This document shows, one piece after another, positions 7,876 to 16,222 of a stretch of 64,000 nucleotides of DNA. Each line of letters opens with the position of its first letter. Positions within the stretch are counted from its first letter, which is position 1. The notes under the pieces were generated by a model that was not told where the DNA came from, did no database searches, and saw only the letters and a list, made by a program, of their open reading frames with translations. Location: the NCBI RefSeq assembly GCF_024362485.1, contig NZ_CP101456.1, positions 3,906,001 to 3,970,000 of the forward strand, written 5' to 3'. This DNA comes from Natronobeatus ordinarius. GTDB lineage: Archaea; Halobacteriota; Halobacteria; Halobacteriales; Natrialbaceae. The position numbers were made by a program, and so were the translations under genes.

Positions 7876-8847
7876 ATGAACCGACGCACGTTCCTCGGGG
7901 CGGCCGGCACGACGATCACAGCGCCGTTCGTCGCCGGCTGCACCGGATCGGCGACGCGGACGATCACGCTCGACTGGGCCTACTACAACCCCGTGAGCCT
8001 CGTGATACGCGAGCACGGCTGGCTCGAGGAGGCGTTCGAAGCCGACGACGTCGAGGTCGAGTGGCTGTTGAGCCTCGGGAGCAACGAGGCGAACGAGTAC
8101 TCCCAGAGCGGGGAGGCCGAGTTCGCCTCGACGGCCGGCATCGCGGCCCTGATGGCCCGGTCGAACGGTGTCCCCATCCGGACGCCCTACATCTATTCGA
8201 AGCCCGAGTGGACCGCCCTCGTCGCGAAGAGCGACACCGGGATCGAGTCGGTCGCCGACCTCGGGGGGACGTCGGTCGCCGCGACGCGCGGAACCGACCC
8301 GTACTTCTTCCTGCTGCAGGCGCTCGAGGAAGCCGGGTTGAGCGAGGACGACGCCGAGGTCGTCCACCTCCAGCATCCGGAGGGGCAGTCCGCGCTCGTT
8401 CAGGGTGACGTCGACGCGTGGGCCGGCCTCGACCCCCACATGGCGGAACTCGAGCTCGAACACGACGTCGACCTGTTCTTCCGTCGCCCCGGCTTCAACA
8501 CGTATGGCTTCCTCAACGTGCTCGAGGGGTTCCTCGAAGACCACCCCGAGGACGTCGAGCGGGTGCTCGAGACGTACGAGCGCGGGCGGACGTGGGCCAT
8601 CGACAACCCCGAAGCGACCGCCGGCATCCTCGCCGCCGAGTCGGAGCTGTCCGGACCGGTCGCCGAACGCGTCTTCGTCGACCGAACCGACCTCTCGAAT
8701 CCGGTCCCGGGTGAAGAACACCGCAACCTGCTCACGGACCTCGCGCCGATCCTCCAGCGCGAGGGGATGGTCGACGAGGCGGTCGACCTCGAAACGAGCA
8801 TCGACGAACTGATCGACGCCGAGACGGCACAGCCGGTGATCGAGTGA
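7876..8847 (+). CDS. ABC importer substrate-binding lipoprotein (SsuA/ThiY/NMT1-like)
   Basis: A 323-residue exported binding protein. The N-terminus MNRRTFLGAAGTT carries a twin-arginine signal and a lipobox ending FVAGC near residue 22. The mature protein has features of the SsuA/TauA/NMT1 fold: WAYYNPVSLVIREHGW near the start, a SLGSNEANEYSQSGE segment, and a VADLGGTSVAATRG loop. It would capture a small anion such as a sulfonate, or a pyrimidine precursor, outside the cell. The stop overlaps the permease start by 4 bp. The substrate cannot be decided from the sequence. Confidence 0.85.
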   Translation: MNRRTFLGAAGTTITAPFVAGCTGSATRTITLDWAYYNPVSLVIREHGWLEEAFEADDVEVEWLLSLGSNEANEYSQSGEAEFASTAGIAALMARSNGVPIRTPYIYSKPEWTALVAKSDTGIESVADLGGTSVAATRGTDPYFFLLQALEEAGLSEDDAEVVHLQHPEGQSALVQGDVDAWAGLDPHMAELELEHDVDLFFRRPGFNTYGFLNVLEGFLEDHPEDVERVLETYERGRTWAIDNPEATAGILAAESELSGPVAERVFVDRTDLSNPVPGEEHRNLLTDLAPILQREGMVDEAVDLETSIDELIDAETAQPVIE

Positions 8848-9650
8848 TGGCGACGGTCGACGAACCGAATCGACGGTGGCTCGACGGCGAATCGCTGCCG
8901 TCGATCGACCGATTCCGGTGGCTCCTCGGGCTGGTCGTGCCGGCGATCCTCGTCGTCGTCTGGCACGTCCTCGTTACCGTGGGGGTCTTCGCCCCACACC
9001 AGCTCCCCGAACCGCTCGCGGTCGCCGGCACACTATATGGGATGGCGGCCAGCGGCGAGCTCTGGGGCCACGTGTCCATCACCGTCAGGCGGGTGGCCCT
9101 CGGCGTCCTCCTCGGCGTGATCGTGGGGATCGTCTTCGGCACGGCGACGGGACTGTTCGGGCTGGTCAGTGACCTGTTCGACCCGCTGCTCCAGAGCATG
9201 AAGAACATCCCCTCGCTCGCGTGGGTGCCCCTCTTCTTGCTCTGGTTCGGCATCGGCGAGGGCTCGAAGGTCGCACTCATCGCCCTCGGCGCGTTCTTCC
9301 CGGTCTACCTCAGCCTCTCGACCGGCATCCGCGACGTCGACGACGAGCTGCTCGAGGTCGTCGAGGTCTACGACGTCGGCCGACTCGAGGCGCTCCGGCG
9401 GGTCGTGTTTCCGGCCGCCCTCCCGAGCCTGCTGGTCGGGATCCGCGGGGGCGTCGGCCTCGCGTGGATGTTCGTCGTGGCGGCCGAACTCATCGCGGCG
9501 AGCCAGGGGATCGGATTTTTGCTGAGCGACGGGCGCGTCCTCTCTCGCCCCGACATCATCATCGGCTCGATCCTCCTGTTCGCCTTCTTGGGCAACCTCT
9601 CTGACCTCGGCGTGAAGGCGATCCAGCGACGCGTCGTCTACTGGCGGTGA
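8844..9650 (+). CDS. ABC importer permease (SsuC-like)
   Basis: A 268-residue integral membrane subunit with about six membrane segments and the EAA-loop typical of the BPD_transp_1 family, here EVVEVYDVGRLEALRRVVFPAALP. The STGIRDVDDELLEV stretch just before it is also typical of SsuC/TauC permeases. Its start overlaps the stop of the binding-protein gene and only 3 nt separate it from the ATPase gene, so the three are one operon. Confidence 0.9.
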   Translation: MMATVDEPNRRWLDGESLPSIDRFRWLLGLVVPAILVVVWHVLVTVGVFAPHQLPEPLAVAGTLYGMAASGELWGHVSITVRRVALGVLLGVIVGIVFGTATGLFGLVSDLFDPLLQSMKNIPSLAWVPLFLLWFGIGEGSKVALIALGAFFPVYLSLSTGIRDVDDELLEVVEVYDVGRLEALRRVVFPAALPSLLVGIRGGVGLAWMFVVAAELIAASQGIGFLLSDGRVLSRPDIIIGSILLFAFLGNLSDLGVKAIQRRVVYWR

Positions 9651-9653
9651 CCC

Positions 9654-10367
9654 ATGCTCGAAACTCGAAATCTGACCAAACGCTACGACGAGACGGTCGC
9701 GCTGACCGACGTCGACTTCGCGGCCACGCCCGGCGAGTTCGTCGCCGTCGTCGGCCCGTCGGGCTGTGGGAAGAGCACCTTGTTGCGGGTGCTCGCGGGC
9801 CTCGAGCCAGACTTCGACGGAACGGTGACCGTCGACGAGCGGGCGGTCGGAAACGGCGGCAGCGACGACGTCGGCGTCGTCTTCCAGAACCCGCGGCTGC
9901 TCCCGTGGGCGTCCGTCCGCGAGAACGTTCGCCTCGCCTCTGAGGGGAGCCCGCCCGACGAGCGCATCGACGCCCTCCTCGAGCGCGTCGGCCTCGCGGG
10001 CTTCGAAACCGCGCTTCCCGGCGAGCTCTCCGGCGGGATGGCCCAGCGGGTTGCACTTGCCCGGGGGCTGGCCTACGAGCCCGCGGTACTCTTGCTGGAC
10101 GAGCCGTTCAGCGCGCTGGACGCGCTGACGAAGGTCGAACAGCAAGAATTCGTCCTCGAGATCTGGCGGGACGTCGAGGCGACGATCGTCCTCGTCACCC
10201 ACGATATCGAGGAAGCGGCGTTTCTCGCCGATCGCGTCGTCGCCCTCGGCGGCCAGCCCGGCACGGTCGTCGACGAGATCGACGTCGACGTCGACCGACC
10301 GCGCGAACGAACCGACGAGCGGCTGCTCGGCGTCCGCGACCGGATCACCGCTGCGCTCGGGCGCTGA
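9654..10367 (+). CDS. ABC importer ATP-binding protein (SsuB-like)
   Basis: A 237-residue cytoplasmic ATPase. It has Walker A GPSGCGKST near residues 34-42, a Q-loop VVFQNPRLLPW, the signature LSGGMAQRVALARGLA, Walker B VLLLDEPFSALDAL and the switch histidine in LVTHDIEEA. The LLPW following the Q-loop is typical of the nitrate/sulfonate/taurine subfamily. It energises the importer encoded by the two preceding genes. Its stop lies next to the stop of the convergent Pus10 gene. Confidence 0.92.
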   Translation: MLETRNLTKRYDETVALTDVDFAATPGEFVAVVGPSGCGKSTLLRVLAGLEPDFDGTVTVDERAVGNGGSDDVGVVFQNPRLLPWASVRENVRLASEGSPPDERIDALLERVGLAGFETALPGELSGGMAQRVALARGLAYEPAVLLLDEPFSALDALTKVEQQEFVLEIWRDVEATIVLVTHDIEEAAFLADRVVALGGQPGTVVDEIDVDVDRPRERTDERLLGVRDRITAALGR

Positions 10368-10368
10368 G

Positions 10369-11703
10369 CTACCTGAAATATGCCTCGCGTTCGAACGGCT
10401 CGGCCTCGCCCTCGACGCCGGTCACGTCGAGCGCCGTCACCTCGGCGCCCGTCTCGAGCAGCCCGGCGAGGCTCGGCTCCGTCCGACCGTCGTCGCCACT
10501 TACCAGCTCCTTGATGTAGAGGCCGCCCTCGCCGTGGACGCGGACCTCCGCACGGGTGGGCTCGAGCAGTTCCCCCCCGATTCCGTACACCGTGCGCTCG
10601 CGAGTGAGGTTCGCTCGACGGTGGTCGACGCGCTGGGGTGTGTACTGTTCGACGGTCGTCCCGTCGAGGGCCTCGAGGGCCGCCGCGAACGTCGCCTCGT
10701 CGACCGGCTCGGCGAATTCGACGTCCGCGCGGTAGTGCTTGCTCGCGTCGTGTTCTTTGACGCGTTCGACCATCTCGTAGGTCGCCAGCCGGAGCCCCTC
10801 GACTTCGACCGCGCCGTCGGCGGCTGCGTTGATCTGCTCTTCGAGCGCCTCGACGTCGGGGCTGCGCTCTCGCGGCTGTTTCACCTCGAGGACGAACGGC
10901 CTGCCCTCCCCGAGCATGCGGGCGTCGACGTCCTCGCGGCCGGCACCGTGGAATTTCCCTTCGCGGCCGTCCATCGCCTCGACGACGTGCGGTCTGACGG
11001 TTTGCTCGACGCTCGTCTCGTACATGTACCCCGTCCCGTCGCAGTATGTACAGGGTTCTTCGCCCCCGTCGCCGAGCTGGACGCCACTACCGCCACACTC
11101 GCGGCAGGGCCACTCGGTCTGGGGGACGTCGCGCTCGAGCTTGCGGTAGCGGCCGTAGACGAACGCCGGGTTGACCTGAACGTCGACCGCGTGGCTCGTC
11201 ACGGTGACCTCCTCGAGTGCCTCGAGGGGGTCGAACGCCTCGAGGTCGATGATCACGAGGACGTCCGGTCGCTCGAACTCCACGTCGGCACCCGTTTTCG
11301 CGCCGACGCGTCGGCCGACCTCGCGGTTGACCTCGCGCTTGAGCGATTCGCCGACGTCGGGGTCGAGCCCCGCGTCCTCGCGCAGCAGGCGCTCGTTCTC
11401 CTCACACAGCGGCGGCACCCGCGAGCCGAGCTGGTAGGTCTCGAAGTCGATTCCATCGAGTTCGGCGACGACGACGTCGGCCAGCGCGTCGAACGTCCCG
11501 CAGTAGCCCTCACAGACCCAGCAGTCGGCTTCCGCGACCGATTCGAACGGCTCGTCGTCCTCGAGGGCGAGAGCCGTCCGGAGTGCTCGTCCCCGTTCGG
11601 CGTTCGTCAGCCCGAAACTCCGGTCCGCGAAGGGGCGACCGAGACACGAGTCACAAACTGGCCCCGTTTCCAGGAGTGCGCGGACGTCCTCCGTGAGCGT
11701 CAT
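10369..11703 (-). CDS. pus10: tRNA pseudouridine synthase Pus10
   Basis: A 444-residue enzyme that makes pseudouridine at tRNA positions 54 and 55 in archaea. The N-terminal half has cysteine pairs of an accessory zinc-binding THUMP region (CDSC at 17-20, CWVC at 61-64, CREC at 200-203, CTYC at 218-221). The catalytic half contains HGAGREDVDARMLGEGRPF at about 252-270, the segment that holds the catalytic aspartate, followed by EVKQPRER and ERTVYGIGG. Its length and cysteine pattern match archaeal Pus10. It is transcribed away from an IS-like hairpin in its upstream gap. Confidence 0.95.
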   Translation of the reverse strand: MTLTEDVRALLETGPVCDSCLGRPFADRSFGLTNAERGRALRTALALEDDEPFESVAEADCWVCEGYCGTFDALADVVVAELDGIDFETYQLGSRVPPLCEENERLLREDAGLDPDVGESLKREVNREVGRRVGAKTGADVEFERPDVLVIIDLEAFDPLEALEEVTVTSHAVDVQVNPAFVYGRYRKLERDVPQTEWPCRECGGSGVQLGDGGEEPCTYCDGTGYMYETSVEQTVRPHVVEAMDGREGKFHGAGREDVDARMLGEGRPFVLEVKQPRERSPDVEALEEQINAAADGAVEVEGLRLATYEMVERVKEHDASKHYRADVEFAEPVDEATFAAALEALDGTTVEQYTPQRVDHRRANLTRERTVYGIGGELLEPTRAEVRVHGEGGLYIKELVSGDDGRTEPSLAGLLETGAEVTALDVTGVEGEAEPFEREAYFR

Positions 11704-11815
11704 GTCCCGTGAGTCGGCGCGCCGGGGGTAACACCCTTTCCCTTCGCGGTGAGCGTCGCTTTTCGCTGCCGGAACTCACGGTCAGTCCACGACACGTGGG
11801 TCCCGTCGTCATCAA

Positions 11816-11835
11816 CCCACGACTGAAGTCGTGGG
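11816..11835. repeat. Perfect palindromic hairpin of the type found at IS200/IS605 ends
   Basis: CCCACGACT at 11816-11824 and AGTCGTGGG at 11827-11835 are exact inverted repeats two bases apart. This CCCACGACTGAAGTCGTGGG hairpin is a familiar end structure of haloarchaeal IS200/IS605-family (TnpB) elements. No transposase or tnpB frame adjoins it in the 238-bp gap between Pus10 and the LLM oxidoreductase gene, so it would be a solitary relic end. Confidence 0.5.
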
Positions 11836-11941
11836 CTTCTGCCTCGATTGTCTGTGAGGGCCGATATGTTTGGTGTTATACTCAGCCTGGACCGCACTCG
11901 CCCGCGTACTCATCAGTAACTCGTTTCAACGAGTACTCTGT

Positions 11942-12937
11942 TCAATGGCCACTGTAGACGCGATCCAGCGCCTCGCCCGCCCGCACCACGGCGTCCTCTA
12001 AGTCCGGCCCGAGGGGCGATCCGACGACGATTCCGTCGACGTGCTCGGAGATTGCGGCGAATCGCTCGGCGACCTCGTCGGTGGTTCCGGCGACGCAGAA
12101 GGCGTCGATCATCTCGGGGGTGACGTGACCGAACGCCTCGCCAAGCTCGCCGCGCTCTAAGGCCTCGCTCACCGCGCTCGCGGCCTCGCGGTCGATACCG
12201 TGACGCTCGAGGACCGGCTCGGCTGCACCGCCAGCGATGAACGCCACCGGCGGGCGAGCGGCCTCCCGGGCCTCGTCGGCGTCGGCCGCGACGCTCACAC
12301 TGGCAAAGGCGAGTGCCTCGAACTCGCCGTACTCGTCGGGCCGTTCCGCGAGGCCGATTTCCACCTGTTCAGCGGCCCACTCGAGGTCCGCCGGATGCGC
12401 AGCGTTGATCAGTGCCCCGTCGGCGTGTTTCGCGCTCATCCGGATCATGTGCGGGCCCTGGGCGCCGACGTAGACCGGAATCTCGCGGGGCTCGAGGTTG
12501 AGCGAGGCGTCTCGAGCGATGAACGTCCCCTCGTGGGTGACCGTCTCGCCCGCCCAGAGTTTTCGCGCGACGTCGAAACTCTCGAGGACGCGCCGGAGGG
12601 GCCGGTCGTGCTCGATCCCGAGGTTCGCGAGCGTCGAGCGGTCGCCGGGACCGATTCCGAACAGTCCCCGACCGCCGCTCACCTCGTCGATCGTCGCCGC
12701 GCGGCCGGCGAGGCTGACGGGGTGGGAGTCGTAGGGGTTGACGACGCCCGGCCCCAGCCGGAGTTCGTCGGTGGCGTCGGCCATCCGCGAGAGCGCGACG
12801 AACGGATCGCGGTTGAAGTAGTGGCTACTCGAGAACGCGGCGTCGAACCCCTCGGTCTCCGCGAGCGCGGCCAGGTCGGCGATTCGCTCGAGTGAGTGTT
12901 CGGGCGTGAGTTCGATCGCCCGCGTGATCCCCGTCAT
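11942..12937 (-). CDS. LLM-class F420-dependent oxidoreductase (Mer-like)
   Basis: A 331-residue cytoplasmic TIM-barrel enzyme starting MTGITRAIELTPEHSLERIA. The barrel pattern is clear: FDAAFSSSHYFNRDPFVALSRMA, LRLGPGVVNPYDSHPVSLA, GRGLFGIGPGDRSTLANLG and the NLEPREIPVYVGAQGPHMI region match the luciferase-like/methylene-tetrahydromethanopterin reductase family that binds coenzyme F420. The start overlaps the cofE stop in an ATGA, so it is translationally coupled to F420 synthesis. A frame open to 12952 would intrude further into cofE. Haloarchaea lack methanogenesis, so the substrate is probably another C1 carrier or redox partner. Confidence 0.85.
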   Translation of the reverse strand: MTGITRAIELTPEHSLERIADLAALAETEGFDAAFSSSHYFNRDPFVALSRMADATDELRLGPGVVNPYDSHPVSLAGRAATIDEVSGGRGLFGIGPGDRSTLANLGIEHDRPLRRVLESFDVARKLWAGETVTHEGTFIARDASLNLEPREIPVYVGAQGPHMIRMSAKHADGALINAAHPADLEWAAEQVEIGLAERPDEYGEFEALAFASVSVAADADEAREAARPPVAFIAGGAAEPVLERHGIDREAASAVSEALERGELGEAFGHVTPEMIDAFCVAGTTDEVAERFAAISEHVDGIVVGSPLGPDLEDAVVRAGEALDRVYSGH

Positions 12938-13692
12938 GGCTCGTAGCTCCACCCTCGCAGGGCCTGGCGAACGAAGTCGGTCTCGACCTCGCGGAACAGC
13001 TCGTTGCTCCCCTCGAGATCGCCGAACTCCCAGCCGCGAACGACGACCGCGGGCGTCCCGTCGGCCCCCTCGCCGGTGACGAGGTTCGCGGCCGCGGCGA
13101 GTTCGTCGACGATCGACTGGACCGTCACGCCGAGTTCCCGGCCGTCGCGGTCGCGCTCGCCGCGCCAGTCGCGACTCGCGGGCATTCCCGCCCAGCCGAG
13201 CGCGACGCCGCGCTGGCCGTGACGGAACGGCCGACCACAGGTGTCGGTGACGATCACGGGCACGTCGGTGGGCAGGCCTGCGCGGATGCGTTCGGCACTC
13301 GCCGTCGGGTTCTTCGGGAGCAACAGGAGGTCGTGATCCGGCACGTTCGAGCGATCGATTCCCGCGTTGACGGAGACGTGCCCGAACCGACTCTCGGTGA
13401 GCAAGAACGGCGCTTCCATCAACACCTCGGTACTCTCCTCGAGCACGGCCTGGGCGAACCGGGGGTCTTTCTCCTCACCCGTCAGCTCCTCGAGACGGCC
13501 GGCGATCTCCCGGGCTCGCGGGCTCGCGGGGAAGTCCGCGAGGTCGGCCGCTCGCCCCTCGGCTTTCGAGACGACCGTGCTCGCGATCGTCAGGACGTCG
13601 CCGGACTCGAGGTCGAACCGCTCGGCGACGAGGCCCGCGAGGTCGTCGCCGGGACGGATCTCCGGTACGTCCGCCACTGCGTGGAGTTCCAT
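12934..13692 (-). CDS. cofE: Coenzyme F420:L-glutamate ligase
   Basis: A 252-residue enzyme that adds gamma-linked glutamates to F420-0 using GTP. Family blocks are visible: PEIRPGDDLAGLV at the start, DVLTIASTVVSKAEGR, VSVNAGIDRSNVP, LLLPKNPTASA, VIVTDTCGRPFRHGQRGVALGWAG and a C-terminal ELAAAANLVTGEG. A minus-strand TTTTTAG at 13714-13720 lies about 25 nt before the ATG, as for a leaderless transcript. The F420-using oxidoreductase gene follows with a 4-bp overlap. Confidence 0.94.
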   Translation of the reverse strand: MELHAVADVPEIRPGDDLAGLVAERFDLESGDVLTIASTVVSKAEGRAADLADFPASPRAREIAGRLEELTGEEKDPRFAQAVLEESTEVLMEAPFLLTESRFGHVSVNAGIDRSNVPDHDLLLLPKNPTASAERIRAGLPTDVPVIVTDTCGRPFRHGQRGVALGWAGMPASRDWRGERDRDGRELGVTVQSIVDELAAAANLVTGEGADGTPAVVVRGWEFGDLEGSNELFREVETDFVRQALRGWSYEP

Positions 13693-13830
13693 ACCGGGTG
13701 GTCGAGAAGCGAGCTAAAAAGGCCACCGTCACCGGAGACGAACGCCGCTACGAACGTGATGGTACAGAAAGGATAGGGTCCTGATAACGGTTTCAAACCG
13801 ACCTCTTATCCGATCGAGGAGCGTAGTATA

Positions 13831-14697
13831 CTAGATAGCCAACTCTTTCGGTCGTTCGTTCGTCCACCAGCGAATAAGATACACGACAGAAGAGATCCAG
13901 AACGCAGCGAAGAAGACGTACGTTGCATCTCCGGCCGGATTGATCGAGTCGGTGGCCGTCCTCGAGAGCACGTATCCAGCAACGGCAACGACGGTCGGAG
14001 CGCCGATGTACGCGACGATCGGTGGCTGCCACGTCGCGTCCGCTGGGCGGGTGCGCTCGCCGTGGAGATACATCGCAACGACTGCCAACGGAGTTACCAC
14101 CAGGGTCAGGCCAATCACGCCGAACACCGTTCCGATGAACGCGACCCCCGCTCGCGGGCCGAAGAAGGCAGTCCCGATAGTGAGGGGTGTGACTACAACG
14201 TACCCACTGATCGGGAGCAGCCAGCCGCCGGGAAGCGAAACGCGGGAAGCGAATCGATCGACGACTGCGGGCGCTAGCGGATAGCGCCACGCGGTTCCGA
14301 ACGTCGCTTTCCCCATCGCGATGCATCCGACGACGAACGTCCACAACGGCACGAGCATCCACAGAAACAGCAGCGCAGAGATCACACTAACGGTGACAGT
14401 GGTGACTGGGGGAGAAAGGACGACAACGCCGGTAACCCCCTGACCCGTCAGCTCGGCGTAGGTGAACAGCGAACCGAACGTGACCACGGTCACCGCCAGC
14501 ACGGTGAGGTGCCAATCGAGCGCGTTGCGGGCGTTTCGTCTGGTGAACTCGTTGGTCGAGAGGAGATACACCAGTCCGGCACCGATGGCACCGGTCGGAA
14601 TCGCAACGAGGTGGACGAAGATACCACCGATCGATCGCTCCTCGAGGAGCGTCGGCCCCTCGGTCGTCGACGAACCGTGGGTGTGTTTGGGAGACAT
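13831..14697 (-). CDS. DUF4870-family membrane protein, long form
   Basis: A 288-residue membrane protein with about eight hydrophobic segments. Its first half, starting TLLEERSIGGIFVHLVAIPTG and including NEFTRRNARNALDWHLTVL, is a DUF4870/TIC20-like region and closely resembles the 147-residue product of the next gene upstream. The second half adds about four membrane segments. It starts 7 nt after that upstream gene, so they are co-transcribed. No biochemical function is established. Confidence 0.7.
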   Translation of the reverse strand: MSPKHTHGSSTTEGPTLLEERSIGGIFVHLVAIPTGAIGAGLVYLLSTNEFTRRNARNALDWHLTVLAVTVVTFGSLFTYAELTGQGVTGVVVLSPPVTTVTVSVISALLFLWMLVPLWTFVVGCIAMGKATFGTAWRYPLAPAVVDRFASRVSLPGGWLLPISGYVVVTPLTIGTAFFGPRAGVAFIGTVFGVIGLTLVVTPLAVVAMYLHGERTRPADATWQPPIVAYIGAPTVVAVAGYVLSRTATDSINPAGDATYVFFAAFWISSVVYLIRWWTNERPKELAI

Positions 14698-14704
14698 GGT
14701 TGCT

Positions 14705-15148
14705 CTACCGGTATCGCTCGACGACCTCGATCGAGCCGGGATACGCCCAGATCGATCCGAAGATCGCCTTCACCGTCGCGACGATAGTGTACACGAACGT
14801 GAGCAGTATGGCGACCATCAGAACGATCAGGAGAAGGATACCAACGATCGCGAACACCGTATCGAGCGGTGCTGGAAGCAGGGAGACCTCGGTTGGCTCT
14901 CCTCCCACGGTGATCTCGTCGGCACCGAGGAAGAACGTCACGAAGGTGACAATCCAGAGCGCGAAGACGGTGACATGCCAGTTGATGACGTGACGGGCGT
15001 TCGTCCGCGTGAACTCGTGGTCCGAAACGACGTAGACGACGATCGGTCCGAGAAATCCGGTAACCAGTCCGAGCAGGTGGACGAGGATGCCACCGATAGA
15101 GCGTTCGTCGAGCAGTTCGGGTCCGGCTGAAGTGGGTGTGGCTGTCAT
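14705..15148 (-). CDS. DUF4870-family membrane protein, short form
   Basis: A 147-residue protein with about three membrane segments. ELLDERSIGGILVHLLGL and HEFTRTNARHVINWHVTVFAL parallel the longer paralogue encoded just downstream, so this pair probably arose by tandem duplication. The NARxxxxWH motif is the DUF4870 hallmark. It follows the membrane winged-helix gene by 45 nt in the same direction, suggesting one operon whose products act together at the membrane. Function unknown. Confidence 0.72.
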   Translation of the reverse strand: MTATPTSAGPELLDERSIGGILVHLLGLVTGFLGPIVVYVVSDHEFTRTNARHVINWHVTVFALWIVTFVTFFLGADEITVGGEPTEVSLLPAPLDTVFAIVGILLLIVLMVAILLTFVYTIVATVKAIFGSIWAYPGSIEVVERYR

Positions 15149-15193
15149 GGATATGCGGTAGTACGTGTGGGCACAGGGTGTGTTGTCACTCGG

Positions 15194-15784
15194 TTACGTC
15201 GAGGGAAGGAGGTTCAACGGGCCGTATCTGTCGCGAACCCATCGGGCTGTCCGTTCTGCAACGAGCAACGCCAGACTCACGAACAGGAGATCAAACGCGG
15301 TGTCCCAGAGAACGATATCGCTCTGGGTTCCGCTGGCGTCGGCACCGACGATCGTGAGCACGCCACCGAGTGCGAACAGTACCAGGCTCAACTGGAAGCC
15401 AGCGAGCACGAGGGTGCGGATCCCAGCCGTGTCCGAGAGCGTGAGGAATCCGCGGGTGGAGAGCCGATCCAGCGGGGTGGCTGCGTTCAGCGCACGTTTA
15501 CCCTCGGGTGAGAGCGGCCATTTCGACTCCGGGTGGTTGATGTAGTACAGCGTGATCGAGTCGGGATACGTTTCGGTCGCGACGACGTCGATCTCCTGGA
15601 GTTCACGCAGCCGATTGCGGACGGTTGCCCTGCTGACGTCGGGCTTGATCCGCGCGTGCAGTTGGCGGATCGAAAAGAACGGACGGTCGGACTCGAGCAT
15701 CGTCTCGACGACGTGCTCCTGTGTGAGCGTGTTATCGAGGTTCCGATCGATTCGTTCGTCGATCCAGGGCGGAATCACGGACAC
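15194..15784 (-). CDS. Winged-helix regulator with C-terminal membrane anchor
   Basis: A 196-residue protein in my chosen frame, starting at a GTG (VSVIPPWIDERID). An AT-rich TTTTAATC (minus strand) at about 15811-15818 is 27-31 nt upstream, as expected for a leaderless start there; the frame is open further to 15856 but that extension is basic and not haloarchaeal in style. The N-terminal half has a winged-helix pattern (FFSIRQLHARIKPDVSRATVRNRLRELQ). The C-terminal half has two hydrophobic helices (LVLAGFQLSLVLFALGGVLTIV and AFDLLFVSLALLVA). It leads an apparent operon with two DUF4870 genes and may control them. Confidence 0.65.
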   Translation of the reverse strand: MSVIPPWIDERIDRNLDNTLTQEHVVETMLESDRPFFSIRQLHARIKPDVSRATVRNRLRELQEIDVVATETYPDSITLYYINHPESKWPLSPEGKRALNAATPLDRLSTRGFLTLSDTAGIRTLVLAGFQLSLVLFALGGVLTIVGADASGTQSDIVLWDTAFDLLFVSLALLVAERTARWVRDRYGPLNLLPST

Positions 15785-16222
15785 GGTATCACCACATCGT
15801 TGACGGGAGTGATTAAAACAGGGCAGCGATTTCGAGCGCACGAACCATGGTTTCACGGCCTCGAAACGGGTGCTCCTCCATTTTCACGAGCTGAGAATCC
15901 GTGGTAGAAGGCCATGAAACTCACGATTTCTGGAAAATGAAGCTCCGGATCGGTGTTCACCACCGCCGGTCAGTTCGAGCTGGCGAAACGGTAGTGGTGT
16001 CAGTGAACACGATCCATGAGCGCAGTTCAAGCTCGATCCCGGTGGCCAAACGCCGAGGCGATCTCCCCCCACCCTGACTCGACCATCGCAACGTTCCTCA
16101 CGACGGCGAACGCGGCGGTCGTCAGGTCGCCACCGCCACTGCTGAGCGGTTGAGCGAAGACGTGCGAAGAATTTGCCAGCAAGGTCGAAAGCGATTCCCC
16201 TCGAGCCCGCCTCCGGACGCGT
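15785..16222. other. Non-coding stretch with a long inverted repeat
   Basis: This 438-bp gap lies between divergently transcribed genes. I see no convincing gene; minus-strand frames that cover it run into the Nudix gene and lack haloarchaeal composition. GTGTTCACCACC at 15953-15964 is an inverted partner of GGTG (15996-15999) plus GTGAACAC (16003-16010), giving a 12-bp stem with a 3-nt bulge and a loop of about 31 nt. It may be an IS relic or a transcribed structure. Confidence 0.4.
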
